DNA of 64,000 nt, from NCBI RefSeq assembly GCF_016481305.1, contig NZ_JAENBO010000002.1, forward strand, positions 179,413-243,412, read 5' to 3'. The notes below the pieces were generated by a model. That model was not told the origin of the DNA and made no database searches. It worked only from the letters and a program-made list of their open reading frames with translations. The DNA is from Streptococcus pacificus. GTDB taxonomy: Bacteria; Bacillota; Bacilli; Lactobacillales; Streptococcaceae. This document shows positions 54,554-64,000 of this stretch, piece by piece. Made by a program: the position numbers and the translations under genes. The stretch's first letter is position 1. Each line of letters opens with the position of its first letter.

Positions 54554-57500
54554 TTAGAAAAGGTCATCAAATAGACTGAGCTGATTATCTTCAGGTAAGG
54601 GGCCTAATATCCCCATTTCATCTAATTTTTCAACTAACGTTGTTGAGAGACCACCACGTTTACGTAGCTCTGTTTTAGATAAGAATTCACCTTGCGATCT
54701 AGCTTTAACAACTTGTTTAGCAACATTTTCTCCCAAACCGTCCATGGCAATAAATGGCGGGATAAGAGTATCATCCTCAATTAAAAATTCATGAGAGTCA
54801 CTCTTATAGAGATCTAGTTGCCCAAATTTAAAGCCACGTTCCAACATTTCATTAACAATTTCTAGCGTTGTGTATAAATCCTCTTCAACCTTACTTGCCT
54901 CGTTATTTTTGCGTTTTTGAGTAATCTCAGCCATCTTAGCTTTCACAGCCTCAAGACCACCACTCATCGTTCTTAAATCAAAGGCTTTCGCACGAATAGA
55001 GAAATAAGCACTATAGTAATAAAGAGGATGGTGAACCTTGAAATAAGCCACCCGTAGCGCCATCAAAACATAGGCAGCCGCATGGGCTTTAGGGAACATG
55101 TATTTGATTTTACCACAAGACTCGATGTACCAATCTGGCACCTTATTTTCTCTCATGGCTTTGATATAAGCTTCTCTTTCCTCTTCAGAAATTTTCAACC
55201 AAAGCCCTTTACGAACCCGCTCCATAATATTAAAGGCCATTTTAGGTTCTAAACCGGCATGCATCAAATAAACCATGATATCATCACGACAACCAATAAC
55301 CGTTGATAAGTCTGCAATGCCTGCCTTGATTAAATCTTGCGCATTTCCCAACCAAACGTCAGTACCATGGGATAGCCCAGATAACTGTAATAATTCAGCA
55401 AAAGTTGTTGGATGCGTTTCATCCACCATACCACGGACAAAATTCGTACCAAATTCAGGAATACCAAGCATACCAGTTGAGGTACCAATTTGCTCAGGTG
55501 TCACCCCAAGGACTTCTGTTCCAGAAAATAGTTTCATTACATCAGGGTCATCAGCAGGAATCTCTTTAGGATCAATACCTGATAAATCTTGTAGCTTACG
55601 AATCATTGTCGGATCATCATGCCCAAGAATATCAAGTTTCAAAACATTTTCATCAATATCATGGAAATTAAAATGGGTTGTTTTCCAACTAGCAGTTAAA
55701 TCATCTGCTGGATACTGTACAGGAGTAAAGTCATAAACGTCCATATAGTTAGGAATAACAACAATACCACCTGGGTGTTGACCAGTTGTTCGCTTCACTC
55801 CGGTTGCTCCCATTGCTAAGCGATCAATTTCTGCATCACGGTAAAATTTACCATAATCACTTTCATAGCCCTTGACAAATCCATAAGCTGTCCGCTCAGC
55901 AACTGTACCTACAGTCCCAGCTCTAAAGGCATAATCCTCACCGAAAATATCACGTACATCCAAATGGGCACTGGCTTGATCGTCACCGGAAAAGTTCAAA
56001 TCAATATCAGGAACCTTGTCTCCATCAAAACCAAGGAAGGTTTCAAAGGGAATGTCTTGTCCATCTTTTCGATACTTGACACCACACTTTGGACAATCTT
56101 TTTCAGGTAAATCATAGCCTGAACCGACAGAACCGTCTGTGATAAATTCTGAATGTTGACAACTTGGACAAACATAGTGAGGAGGCATAGGGTTTACTTC
56201 TGTGATACCAATCATCGTCGCAACAAAACTAGAACCAACTGAGCCACGACTACCCACAAGATAACCACGATCATTTGAGCGTTGCACTAGCATTTGTGAG
56301 CTCAGATAAATCACCGCAAAGCCATTCCCCAAAATAGAGGTCAATTCTTTTTCAATTCGTAAATCAATAATGTCTGGTAAAGGATTGCCATATAATTCAA
56401 AAGCCTTTTCATAAGTGAGTCTTGCGACCTCTTCTTCTGCCCCTTCAATGAACGGCGTGTAAAGATCTCCCTTAACCACTTCAACAGCTTCAAAACGCTC
56501 AACCATGGCATTTGGATTGGTAACAACAATGGCATAAGCTTCTTCTTGACCTAGAAAAGCAAACGCTTCTAGCATTTCATCTGTGGTTCTAAAGTGTGCT
56601 GTAGGTAATGGCGCAGGCTGTGCGTCTTCTCCTCGGCCGATTGGACGATTGATCATGGCCCCTTGACCTTGACTTCGCACGATGATTTCACGATAAATCT
56701 CATCTTCTGGATCTAAATAATGGACATCTCCAGTTGCTAAAACAGGTTTATCAACACGTTTTGCGACATCAATTAAATCTCTAATGACCGTTTCAATCCC
56801 CTCTTGATTAGCAATCAATTCTCTGGCGATTAAAGGACGATACAACTCAGGTGGCATGACTTCGATAAAGTCATAATAACGTGCTTTTTCAACTGCCTTA
56901 TCAACACCTTCTGATAAGACGGCATCAAAGACTTCACCTTCTTCTCCACCGGTACCTAGTAGTAGACCTTCTCGATGCTCATCAAGAACTGTTCTTGGAA
57001 TACGAGGAACCCCTTCAAAATAGACAACATTTGACAGACTAACAATTTTGAACAAGTTTTTTAAACCGATTTGGTTTTGAACATAAATAGTGACTTGTTT
57101 AGTCCTTGCTTTTTTATAAGAATCTTTTAAAATTGCCTTTTTATTTAAGTCAATAAGATTAGTAATTTGTAGTTTTTCCTGTGCTTCTTTAAGGAAAATA
57201 AACAAGAGACGTCCCGTTGCTTCTGCATCATAATTCGCCATATGGTGATGTTCAAGAGATACTTGAAAACGCTTGGTCAACGGTCCTAAGCCATGACGTT
57301 TATAGTCTGGGTAAAGATTTCTAGAAAATTCTAAGGTATCAATCACTGGTTGTGTGATGGTAGCCAAACCATGACGCTCGTAATTAGCATTCATAAAGCC
57401 AACGTCAAAAGTTGCGTTGTGAGCGACAAGTACAGTGTCTTGACAAAAAGTTTGAAATTCTTGCAAGACTTGTAACAAAGGTTTAGCCCCTTGCAAATGT

Positions 57501-58939
57501 TGATTGGTAATCCCTGTTAGCTCTGTTGTAAATGTGCTAATAGGGTAGCCAGGGTTGATAAATTCATCAAATTGCTCAATAATATTACCCTTATACATCT
57601 TAGATGCTGCAATTTGAATCAAGTCGTTATTAATAGCAGACAGACCCGTGGTTTCCACGTCAAAAACAACATAGGTTGCCTCATTCAGAGGCAAATCAAT
57701 TTCATTATAGGTGATAGGAACCCTATCTTCAACTAGGTTAGCTTCCAGTCCAAAAATAACCTTAATATCATTTTTACGCCCCGCATGATAACCATGTGGA
57801 AAACTTTGAACATTGCCATGGTCAGTAATCGCAATAGCCTTATGTCCCCACTTAGCTGCCCGAGCAATTAAATCTTCAACGGTAGGTAGTGCATCCATAG
57901 TTGACATATTGGTATGTGCATGAAATTCTACCCGTTTTTGCCCTTCAGGCATGGTATCTTTACGCTCTTCATGATTAATGACTTTAACATCTTGAACGTT
58001 CATTGTTAGCGACTTGGTAAATTGATTATTTTCAACATTCCCTCGAACACGTAACCAGGTACCTTTTGCAATCACATCATATTTTTTTAAGTCCTCATCA
58101 TCCTTAGCCCATCTTTGCATGGCAAAACTTGAGGTGTAATCTGTCATTTTAAAGTTGATTATCCAGCGACCAGTTCGTGTTTTTTTTCTTTCTACCGCAA
58201 AAACAAGCCCTTCAAAAACAATTCTATTTTCTTCCTCAAAAACATCGATCATAGGTGTGATTTCAGCCTTAGCAAAACTAGCTTGTCTCATCGTTGTGCG
58301 CTCTTGATAAGACGTATTTGACACTTCCTGTTGAGGTTGTAACGCTTCTAACGATTTTTGCGCTTCAATAGCTTCTTTAGTCGCTGTTTCAATTAATTGA
58401 TTTTTACCAGTTTCAAATTTTTCAACCACAGATTTTGTCAACTCATCGCTTGAGACAATATCAAATGAAACTTTGCCAAAGCCAAAAGCTTCAAATTGTT
58501 TTTCTAGGTTAGGCAAATGATTCTTACGAAAATGCTCATTATTCAAAAAATGAGGTGCCTTGATAAAAATAGTGTTATTGTCATAATAAACCTCCAAATG
58601 AGAAAAAGAACTCTTAAAACTCATGCTCTGACAAAGCTCAGAATCAAAAGCTTCTTGGTAATAATCTTTGAGAAGTTCATCAGTGACAACGACATTTTTA
58701 ACAGACAGAAAAAAAGTTGCTGTGATATTCAAAGAAGAGAACGTTTCAATCAACGACTGCTTTAAACTCCGATAAATCGCAATGGGCAACAACTGATTAA
58801 AAGAAAAATAAAACGTCCAGCTTCTTTTTTGAGAATTCACCAAAACACGCTCAATGTCAGCATCAGAAAAAACTGCTGATTCTCTCAAATCATCAGAAAT
58901 ACCTATTTGGTCTAGTAATTGCTTGAATAAATCCGTCAT
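54554..58939 (-). CDS. polC: DNA polymerase III alpha subunit, Gram-positive PolC
   Basis: The 1461-residue main replicative polymerase of low-GC Gram-positives. Order: N-terminal domain (1-200), OB fold (about 230-330, including [21 protein letters not shown]), PHP domain ([17 protein letters not shown]), embedded DEDD proofreading exonuclease ([17 protein letters not shown] near 425 and [14 protein letters not shown]), the palm with [10 protein letters not shown], a zinc-finger (CPSCQHSEF and CPKCG), and C-terminal duplex-binding parts. Length and order match PolC rather than DnaE. The start has AAGGAGTAATC before the ATG. Confidence 0.98.
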   Translation of the reverse strand: MTDLFKQLLDQIGISDDLRESAVFSDADIERVLVNSQKRSWTFYFSFNQLLPIAIYRSLKQSLIETFSSLNITATFFLSVKNVVVTDELLKDYYQEAFDSELCQSMSFKSSFSHLEVYYDNNTIFIKAPHFLNNEHFRKNHLPNLEKQFEAFGFGKVSFDIVSSDELTKSVVEKFETGKNQLIETATKEAIEAQKSLEALQPQQEVSNTSYQERTTMRQASFAKAEITPMIDVFEEENRIVFEGLVFAVERKKTRTGRWIINFKMTDYTSSFAMQRWAKDDEDLKKYDVIAKGTWLRVRGNVENNQFTKSLTMNVQDVKVINHEERKDTMPEGQKRVEFHAHTNMSTMDALPTVEDLIARAAKWGHKAIAITDHGNVQSFPHGYHAGRKNDIKVIFGLEANLVEDRVPITYNEIDLPLNEATYVVFDVETTGLSAINNDLIQIAASKMYKGNIIEQFDEFINPGYPISTFTTELTGITNQHLQGAKPLLQVLQEFQTFCQDTVLVAHNATFDVGFMNANYERHGLATITQPVIDTLEFSRNLYPDYKRHGLGPLTKRFQVSLEHHHMANYDAEATGRLLFIFLKEAQEKLQITNLIDLNKKAILKDSYKKARTKQVTIYVQNQIGLKNLFKIVSLSNVVYFEGVPRIPRTVLDEHREGLLLGTGGEEGEVFDAVLSEGVDKAVEKARYYDFIEVMPPELYRPLIARELIANQEGIETVIRDLIDVAKRVDKPVLATGDVHYLDPEDEIYREIIVRSQGQGAMINRPIGRGEDAQPAPLPTAHFRTTDEMLEAFAFLGQEEAYAIVVTNPNAMVERFEAVEVVKGDLYTPFIEGAEEEVARLTYEKAFELYGNPLPDIIDLRIEKELTSILGNGFAVIYLSSQMLVQRSNDRGYLVGSRGSVGSSFVATMIGITEVNPMPPHYVCPSCQHSEFITDGSVGSGYDLPEKDCPKCGVKYRKDGQDIPFETFLGFDGDKVPDIDLNFSGDDQASAHLDVRDIFGEDYAFRAGTVGTVAERTAYGFVKGYESDYGKFYRDAEIDRLAMGATGVKRTTGQHPGGIVVIPNYMDVYDFTPVQYPADDLTASWKTTHFNFHDIDENVLKLDILGHDDPTMIRKLQDLSGIDPKEIPADDPDVMKLFSGTEVLGVTPEQIGTSTGMLGIPEFGTNFVRGMVDETHPTTFAELLQLSGLSHGTDVWLGNAQDLIKAGIADLSTVIGCRDDIMVYLMHAGLEPKMAFNIMERVRKGLWLKISEEEREAYIKAMRENKVPDWYIESCGKIKYMFPKAHAAAYVLMALRVAYFKVHHPLYYYSAYFSIRAKAFDLRTMSGGLEAVKAKMAEITQKRKNNEASKVEEDLYTTLEIVNEMLERGFKFGQLDLYKSDSHEFLIEDDTLIPPFIAMDGLGENVAKQVVKARSQGEFLSKTELRKRGGLSTTLVEKLDEMGILGPLPEDNQLSLFDDLF

Positions 58940-59011
58940 GATTACTCCTTGTTAAATCGTACTTCTATTTTACCACAATTATAAGAAAGATAGGATTAGG
59001 AAAAATAAGAA

Positions 59012-59040
59012 AAAGACAAGCACTAGATGCTTATCTTTTG
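59012..59040 (-). terminator. Terminator after the grpB pseudogene
   Basis: AAAAGA-AAGC and GCTT-TCTTTT form an interrupted stem with a short loop. Confidence 0.6.
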
Positions 59041-59110
59041 GTGAGTTATCTCTAAAGTAATCAATTGCCATAAAGCCCATTAAACCTTATATTGTAAATT
59101 AATAATCTTT

Positions 59111-59638
59111 TTAAAGAGACCAATCATTATTAGCTTTTTTAATTAATTCTTTAATCACAGCTGATTTATGATTTTGATATTGGTCTGGTAAATAGCGATA
59201 TAACTGACTTGCTTCTTTTTTAATGTCCAAATAACGCTCAAAAGCGTCTTGATTATTTCTCAGAAAATCTCTAAATCTTAATTCTTCTATTGCTTTGTGA
59301 TTGCCCTCTTGATAAAAGTGAAGATGAACCAAATGAGTGATGGTACCAGAAGCGTATTTTTCAAAATATCTTCTTCCAGGTATACCATTTTCTCCTTTTG
59401 CGATATAACCTAACTTTTCTAATTGTTTATTATAATAATCAATTTTTTCAATCTTGTTCACAATAACAAGCACATCAATAGTTGGTTTAGCAGACATCCC
59501 TACAATAGCTGTAGAACCAAAATGATGTACTGCTACTATTTGTTTCGACAAAAGATTAACGAGATCAATTTTTACCTCTTCAAATTATCTCACCCAATCA
59601 GGATTATAGGGCAATAAAAGCATTTCTCGTTTTTTCAT
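59111..59638 (-). pseudogene. GrpB family protein interrupted by a nonsense codon
   Basis: The full frame from ATG 59638 encodes MKKREMLLLPYNPDWVR, then TAA at 59585-59587, then FEEVKIDLVNLLSKQIVAVHHFGSTAI and the rest of a GrpB (UPF0157) nucleotidyltransferase-fold protein, 176 codons in all. Family members have Glu at the stop position, so one G-to-T change explains it. The catalytic-like HHFGSTAIVGMSAKPTIDVLV stretch is intact. A shorter protein from the TTG at 59551 (146 residues) would lack the first strand. Either a recent inactivation or a sequencing error. Confidence 0.8.
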
Positions 59639-59785
59639 TGATTTTTCCTAAAAGTATTTCATTGAATTATTTACAACTATTTTAAGTCTTCTTTGAAACA
59701 ATTATATCATAAAGCTGAAATAACAAGTTGTCCCAAGTAAATAAGCAATAAAAAAGGGATATTAACCCTTGTTTCAAGACCGGCA

Positions 59786-60676
59786 TTAATTAAATAGTGT
59801 TTGATAAAACTTTGGTATAAGAAGATTAAAAGAATCATACCATTCTAATACTCTATCAGCTCTTGTTTTCATTGTATCAATTTGTTTATCCCCACGATTG
59901 ACCGCCCAACTAATTGAACTAATAATATCAACCGCCATATAAAGAGCCATCAATAGCCAAAAATCTTCAGGTATTGCATTGTTAGCAAAATAGCCTTGTA
60001 AGACCCCACTGGCAAAATCTTCAGAGTGCATAGCATTCCAGACCATCCTATTGAATTCTTCATAAGGGTCGCCAATTTCTAAAGAACCAAAATCAACAAT
60101 AGTTAATTTTTTAGTTTTTTCTTCAATCATCATATTACCAACATGGTAATCTCCATGACACAATGTTTGTGGTCGGTTTTCTAATAAATAACGATGCTGA
60201 TTAATGAAATCAATAAAGATTTTTCCTTTCGGATAGTAAGTTTTTACAGGATTAAAAGCTACTATTTTTTTATCAATTTTACAGTTAAAAATCGTTTCCC
60301 AATCAGAAACCGTTTCATCTATAATGATAGAATGAATTTGCCTGACGTATTCTCCTGCCAAAAAACCATATTGATAATGTTCAGTTTTTGAGAGAGTTTT
60401 AGAATAATGACTAAAATCTTGCCCATTTATCCAAGGGTATAGACTTTCAATATGATTTTCTCCATATTTAACATCTATAAGTGAAGCAACATTGATTTTT
60501 ACAGAAGCTAAAGCCTTGGCATATTTCACTTCAAGTTGTTTTTTACTCGCATAGGACAAGGGCGATATTTTTAATAAATAGTCTTTGTTTCCTATAATAT
60601 GATACTTTTTTTCATCAGAAAAACCCTTTTCAATATCAACTTTACTCTTATAGTCTAACTCATCAAATAAAAACAT
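59786..60676 (-). CDS. Aminoglycoside phosphotransferase-like kinase (APH fold)
   Basis: The 296-residue protein belongs to the APH / choline-kinase-like fold. The catalytic loop is LCHGDYHVGNMMIEE (Asp base, about residue 187) and the metal-binding Asp lies in TIVDFGSLEIGDP. The N lobe has KYHIIGNKDYLLKISPLSYASKKQLEVKY. Such proteins phosphorylate aminoglycosides, macrolides or small metabolites; nothing shows that this one gives resistance. The start at 60676 has AGGAGTAAG; the longer frame from 60778 has no site. It is probably accessory, in a group of single-gene units near the tRNA cluster. Confidence 0.85.
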   Translation of the reverse strand: MFLFDELDYKSKVDIEKGFSDEKKYHIIGNKDYLLKISPLSYASKKQLEVKYAKALASVKINVASLIDVKYGENHIESLYPWINGQDFSHYSKTLSKTEHYQYGFLAGEYVRQIHSIIIDETVSDWETIFNCKIDKKIVAFNPVKTYYPKGKIFIDFINQHRYLLENRPQTLCHGDYHVGNMMIEEKTKKLTIVDFGSLEIGDPYEEFNRMVWNAMHSEDFASGVLQGYFANNAIPEDFWLLMALYMAVDIISSISWAVNRGDKQIDTMKTRADRVLEWYDSFNLLIPKFYQTLFN

Positions 60677-60879
60677 CTTACTCCTTCTTATAGCAACAAT
60701 CTCCAATATATTTAATAAGTCTGTATTAATAGTCTTGAAAAATACTTTATGAGGAACAGAACCTCTGAAATCATACAAAAAACAGAAAAATAGAATTAAA
60801 AATCTTGTATCAAAGCTTTAACATTATTTTCAAACTCTTTATCCATGAACCATCTATTTTCAGGTTAACAATTATTAAT

Positions 60880-61413
60880 TTAATAACCAACTTTATTTTT
60901 TTGATAGCCTAAAACACTAAAAATTTGACTTGAATTTTTGAACTTAAATTGTTCAAGTAAAACACGAAAACCATGCTGTTTGTAAAAGGCTATAACAGGG
61001 TCATTGTGAACCGCCTTGGTACTTAAAAGTAGATTATCCTGTGAAACATTAGTGATTAATGCATTTAACAGCTGTCCACCAATACCTTGTCCTTGAGTCT
61101 CTTGTTTGACAAAAAGTTCATTCACTTCAAAGGTTGAAACAAACCAATCATAATCATCATTCAAATAAGGATTGACTTGCTTTGCCCAATAATTTTCTTT
61201 CAAATAATCATAACCAAAAACACCACCAAGCAATTCATTATCATCTGAAACATAAGCAATAACGATTGGATTCTTTTTATCATTGATGCTTTTCTTAATT
61301 CGCCAAACAAGTAAAGCCTTCGTCTCGTCATCAACTTGAAAAACATCTTGGTAAAGTTCAGAAAGCGGTTCAAGAATATCAAGTATGTCCTTATCCTTAA
61401 ACATTTTAATCAT
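60880..61413 (-). CDS. GNAT family N-acetyltransferase
   Basis: The 177-residue acetyl-CoA-dependent transferase has the pyrophosphate-binding motif VKQETQGQGIGGQLLNALI (near residue 110) and the C-terminal AVHNDPVIAFYKQHGFRVLLE. Substrate unknown. The start at 61413 has GAGG eight bases before it; three residues upstream another ATG exists without better spacing. It seems monocistronic. Confidence 0.88.
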   Translation of the reverse strand: MIKMFKDKDILDILEPLSELYQDVFQVDDETKALLVWRIKKSINDKKNPIVIAYVSDDNELLGGVFGYDYLKENYWAKQVNPYLNDDYDWFVSTFEVNELFVKQETQGQGIGGQLLNALITNVSQDNLLLSTKAVHNDPVIAFYKQHGFRVLLEQFKFKNSSQIFSVLGYQKNKVGY

Positions 61414-61706
61414 CCAAAACACCTCATAATTTTCATTACTAAAATAATAATACCATAGTTGTCAACAAATTAATTGTTAGGCCCTCTTTAAAATCAATAA
61501 AAATTGGATTTTTTGAAAAACAAGTCTTTTTGTATAATCTTAGCATTGACAAAGTAGAAATTGGATTATCATCATTTCAAAAAAGGGGTATTTCATCCTA
61601 AACTAATGACTATGTTTAAACATTAATGAAAATTAGAAAAGACAACAATTAAATAATTACTCTTCAATAGAAAAATAAATTAAAAAGCCCTATAGTGACT
61701 ATATCT
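61414..61706. other. Intergenic region between GNAT and FGE genes
   Basis: AT-rich, with a TATAAT box on the + strand near 61530 but no + strand gene behind it, and no gene on either strand. Confidence 0.5.
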
Positions 61707-62576
61707 TTAGTTTTTATCAATAGATTTTACACATCTAAACCCCATATTACTGGATGTCGATGTCGCACTTGTGCCATTTCTAGCCGCAACTCTATAACGA
61801 TTGCAATAACTAAAATGACAAAGAAAAGACCCACCTCTTATAGCAAAAAATTCATCTGATTCTTTTTGGTGATTATTCCAAATTTGTTCCGAGGTTTGTT
61901 CATTAAATACCGTTAAACTAGCTTGGTAGGGATTACTACACCACTCCCAAACATTGCCTATCATCTGATAAAGACCAAATTGATTTGGTTTAAAAGAATA
62001 AACTGGTGCAGTTCCTACAAAGCCATCTTCCTGAGTGTTCACCATTGGGAATTGGCCCTGCCATGTGTTGGCCATAAACTCGCCATCTTTTTCTAGTTCT
62101 TCACCCCATGGAAAACGTCCAACCGTTCCAGCTCTTGCGGCAAACTCCCACTCTGCTTCAGTGGGTAACCTCATTTTTGCCCATGCACAATAAGCTAATG
62201 CATCATTTCTTGAAACATGTACAACAGGGTGATCCAACCTATCATAAATAGAACTACCTATCCCTTCTGGTTGGTTCCAACGAGCACCCTCGACAGCAAG
62301 CCACCAAGGCGATTCAGGCATAGAAGGATAACTGAAACGCTTCTCTTCCGGGATTAATTGATAAAAAACTGAACTCCATCCATACTTTTCGGCATCAGTT
62401 TTATAGTCCGTTTCTTCAATAAATTTAGAAAAACTTTCATTTGTAACTGGAGTATCGTGTATTATAAAGTTTTGAACCTTTACTAACTGAGGAGGAAATT
62501 CGTGATCAATAGGAACTCCTTCATTGTATGAATCTCCCATCATAAACTGACCACCAACTATTTTTATCTCTTTCAT
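61707..62576 (-). CDS. Formylglycine-generating enzyme (SUMF1/FGE family)
   Basis: FGE oxidises a Cys in a CxPxR motif of sulfatases to formylglycine, using O2 and copper. The 289-residue protein has the FGE fold: VGGQFMMGDS, HPVVHVSRNDALAYCAWAKMRLPTEAEWEFAARAG, WGEE, NVWEWCSNPY and the ending GGSFLCHFSYCNRYRVAARNGTSA...GFRC. Both active-site cysteines (Cys253 and Cys258, in CHFSYC) are present, unlike in the many FGE-like proteins of other function. No sulfatase gene lies in this window. The start has AAGGAATAATTT before the ATG. Confidence 0.92.
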   Translation of the reverse strand: MKEIKIVGGQFMMGDSYNEGVPIDHEFPPQLVKVQNFIIHDTPVTNESFSKFIEETDYKTDAEKYGWSSVFYQLIPEEKRFSYPSMPESPWWLAVEGARWNQPEGIGSSIYDRLDHPVVHVSRNDALAYCAWAKMRLPTEAEWEFAARAGTVGRFPWGEELEKDGEFMANTWQGQFPMVNTQEDGFVGTAPVYSFKPNQFGLYQMIGNVWEWCSNPYQASLTVFNEQTSEQIWNNHQKESDEFFAIRGGSFLCHFSYCNRYRVAARNGTSATSTSSNMGFRCVKSIDKN

Positions 62577-62789
62577 AAATTATTCCTTTCTTATTACTTG
62601 TAATATTAAAAATCTCCTAAAGAAATTCGCAAAATAGATTGAGAGTATTGAGTAAATTATTGTTCTTAAAAATTAAACTAACTTAAACACTTATTAAGCT
62701 TTCATTACTAAATCCATAATACCATAGTCAACAACTTATAACACAATAAAACATTAATGAGTTTGACTTATCATAATTATTTTATGAAA

Positions 62790-62825
62790 ATAAAAAAGAC
62801 AAGGAATATGTTCCTTGTCTTTTTT
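62790..62825 (-). terminator. Terminator of the rRNA-tRNA operon
   Basis: AAAAAGACAAGGAA and TTCCTTGTCTTTTT form a perfect stem with a 4-base loop right after tRNA-Leu. Confidence 0.9.
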
Positions 62826-62829
62826 ATTA

Positions 62830-62913
62830 TACCGGCGGCCGGGGTCGAACCGGCACGTCCGTGAGGACACTGGATTTTGAGTCCAGCGCGTCTGCCAATT
62901 CCGCCACGCCGGC
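62830..62913 (-). tRNA. tRNA-Leu(CAA)
   Basis: 84 bases with long variable arm; anticodon CAA in GGACTCAAAATCC; discriminator A. Last of the cluster. Confidence 0.96.
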
Positions 62914-62925
62914 AAAGAGTTCTAA

Positions 62926-62997
62926 CTGGGGTAGCTGGATTCGAACCAACGCATGAGGGAGTCAAAGTCCCTTGCCTTACCGCTTGGCTATACCCCA
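62926..62997 (-). tRNA. tRNA-Gln(UUG)
   Basis: Cloverleaf with anticodon loop CTTTGAC, discriminator G. Confidence 0.96.
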
Positions 62998-63004
62998 TTA
63001 AATA

Positions 63005-63078
63005 GGCGAGTGATGGGAATCGAACCCACGAATGCCAGAGCCACAATCTGGTGTGTTAACCACTTCACCACACTCGCC
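63005..63078 (-). tRNA. tRNA-His(GUG)
   Basis: Anticodon GTG; eight-pair acceptor with extra G-1:C73 pair, the histidine identity element. Confidence 0.96.
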
Positions 63079-63086
63079 ATATTTAA

Positions 63087-63157
63087 CACGGGCAGTAGGA
63101 ATCGAACCCACACTGAAGGTTTTGGAGACCTTAGTTCTACCTTTAAACTATGCCCGT
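63087..63157 (-). tRNA. tRNA-Trp(CCA)
   Basis: 71 bases; anticodon CCA in TCTCCAAAA; discriminator G. It is the likely effector of the trpB T-box in this same window. Confidence 0.96.
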
Positions 63158-63162
63158 TATGA

Positions 63163-63243
63163 TGGAAAGAGAGGGATTCGAACCCCCGAACCCGAAGGAG
63201 CGGATTTACAGTCCGCCGCGTTTAGCCTCTTCGCTATCTTTCC
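63163..63243 (-). tRNA. tRNA-Tyr(GUA)
   Basis: 81 bases with long variable arm; anticodon GTA in GACTGTAAATC. Confidence 0.96.
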
Positions 63244-63254
63244 TTTTTTAAACA

Positions 63255-63327
63255 TGGCGCGAGACGGAATCGAACCGCCGACACATGGAGCTTCAATCCA
63301 TTGCTCTACCAACTGAGCTACCGAGCC
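63255..63327 (-). tRNA. tRNA-Phe(GAA)
   Basis: Anticodon GAA. The acceptor GGCTCGG faces CGCGCC, with an unpaired position 4 (T against C). Confidence 0.94.
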
Positions 63328-63337
63328 GTTTTTTCTA

Positions 63338-63411
<74 letters not shown>

Positions 63412-63423
63412 TTATCAATAGTA

Positions 63424-63513
63424 AGGAGGATGTGGGATTCGAACCCACGCACGCTTTTACACGCCTGACGGTTTTCAAGACCGTTCCCTTCAGCCGGACT
63501 TGGGTAATCCTCC
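63424..63513 (-). tRNA. tRNA-Ser(UGA)
   Basis: 90 bases with long variable arm; anticodon TGA in GTCTTGAAAAC. Confidence 0.96.
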
Positions 63514-63526
63514 GAAAAATATAAAA

Positions 63527-63598
63527 TAGTCCGTACGGGATTCGAACCCGTGTTACCGCCGTGAAAAGGCGGTGTCTTAACCCCTTGACCAACGGACC
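63527..63598 (-). tRNA. tRNA-Glu(UUC)
   Basis: Anticodon loop TTTTCAC, discriminator A. Confidence 0.96.
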
Positions 63599-63610
63599 AT
63601 AAAATATAAA

Positions 63611-63684
<74 letters not shown>

Positions 63685-63719
63685 AAGCAAAATATAGTGC
63701 TTGGTTTACCTTAAAGTAA

Positions 63720-63790
63720 AGCGGGTGACGAGAATCGAACTCGCGACAACAGCTTGGAAGGCTGTAGTTTTACCACTAAACTACACCCGC
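63720..63790 (-). tRNA. tRNA-Gly(UCC)
   Basis: Anticodon TCC in GCCTTCCAAGC, 71 bases. Confidence 0.95.
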
Positions 63791-63798
63791 TTAAAAAA

Positions 63799-63871
63799 TG
63801 GGAGTTAACGGGATCGAACCGCTGACCCTCTGCTTGTAAGGCAGATGCTCTCCCAGCTGAGCTAAACTCCC
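63799..63871 (-). tRNA. tRNA-Val(UAC)
   Basis: Anticodon TAC in GCCTTACAAGC, discriminator A; first tRNA after 5S rRNA. Confidence 0.96.
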
Positions 63872-63876
63872 CTTAG

Positions 63877-63991
63877 CTAAGCAACTACCCTATCTCACAG
63901 GGGGCAACCCCCAACTACTTCAGGCGTTCTAGGACTTAACTGCTGTGTTCGGCATGGGTACAGGTGTATCTCCTAGGCTATCGTCACTTAA
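63877..63991 (-). rRNA. rrf: 5S ribosomal RNA
   Basis: The minus-strand sequence AAGTGACGATAGCCTAGGAG ... CCCATGCCGAACACAG ... GTAGTTGGGGGTTGCCCCCTG is typical streptococcal 5S rRNA. End positions are approximate to a few bases. 23S and 16S would lie beyond the right edge. Confidence 0.93.
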
Positions 63992-64000
63992 CTTATGAAT

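Noticed and set aside
60795..60865. Minus-strand frame encoding PENRWFMDKEFENNVKALIQDF
   Set aside because: It may be the tail of a lost gene, but it is too short to name or to separate from chance.
61500..61620. + strand promoter-like TATAAT with short ATG frames
   Set aside because: The following frames end after a few codons and no RNA gene was recognised.

Overview
The window looks like a chromosomal segment of a low-GC Gram-positive coccus, almost certainly a Streptococcus. Evidence: a GapN-type non-phosphorylating glyceraldehyde-3-phosphate dehydrogenase, a Gram-positive PolC, a YSIRK-type signal on an M26 (Zmp/IgA1-protease-like) zinc metalloprotease, strong AGGAGG ribosome sites, and a 5S rRNA-tRNA cluster in the usual streptococcal order. 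The species cannot be fixed from the sequence alone. Nearly all genes are on the minus strand, which suggests that the origin lies to the right.

Layout. 1-13.5 kb: the 3' part of an unknown gene, gapN, two RclA-like flavin disulfide reductases that flank a 1755-residue surface metalloprotease, a dicarboxylate/amino-acid symporter and small membrane proteins. 13.6-16 kb: an EcsC-family gene and an orphan trpB preceded by its own promoter and a T-box riboswitch. 16-27 kb: a defence-like island. It holds a PIN-like gene, a tyrosine recombinase and a type I restriction-modification operon (hsdM-hsdS-hsdR) with two extra half-hsdS cassettes. One is a + strand inverted silent cassette. The other repeats, base for base as far as I can read, the second specificity half of the expressed hsdS. 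This is the layout of a phase-variable R-M system. 27.4-29.6 kb: a + strand pseudouridine catabolism pair (psuK-psuG). 29.7-31.9 kb: a membrane-protein fragment, a Fic protein and decayed insertion-sequence debris just downstream of rpsI. 31.9-42.5 kb: rplM-rpsI, an Xre regulator with two membrane proteins, and housekeeping genes (rlmB, mrnC, cysS, cysE, sseB-like, pnp, rpsO, def).

42.5-47.4 kb: a heterodimeric ABC exporter whose two genes are separated by an NmrA-like reductase gene and a fragment of a third ABC gene. The operon is preceded by a 21-codon leader ORF, a terminator whose G-U pairs stabilise only the minus-strand RNA, and a possible antiterminator. This is the architecture of ribosome-mediated attenuation. 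47.4-54.4 kb: an OsmC-like gene, lplA and a full 2-oxoacid (pyruvate/acetoin) dehydrogenase operon in which both E2 and E3 carry near-identical lipoyl domains. 54.5-59 kb: polC. 59-62.6 kb: accessory genes, including a grpB broken by one nonsense codon, an aminoglycoside-phosphotransferase-like kinase, a GNAT acetyltransferase and a formylglycine-generating enzyme with both catalytic cysteines. 62.8-64 kb: 12 tRNA genes and 5S rRNA, all minus strand, entering an rRNA operon that continues beyond the window.

Most notable points: the R-M locus with a duplicated identical target-recognition cassette, the T-box-controlled orphan trpB, the leader-peptide attenuator of the ABC exporter, the inverted RclA-like pair around the metalloprotease, and the formylglycine-generating enzyme.
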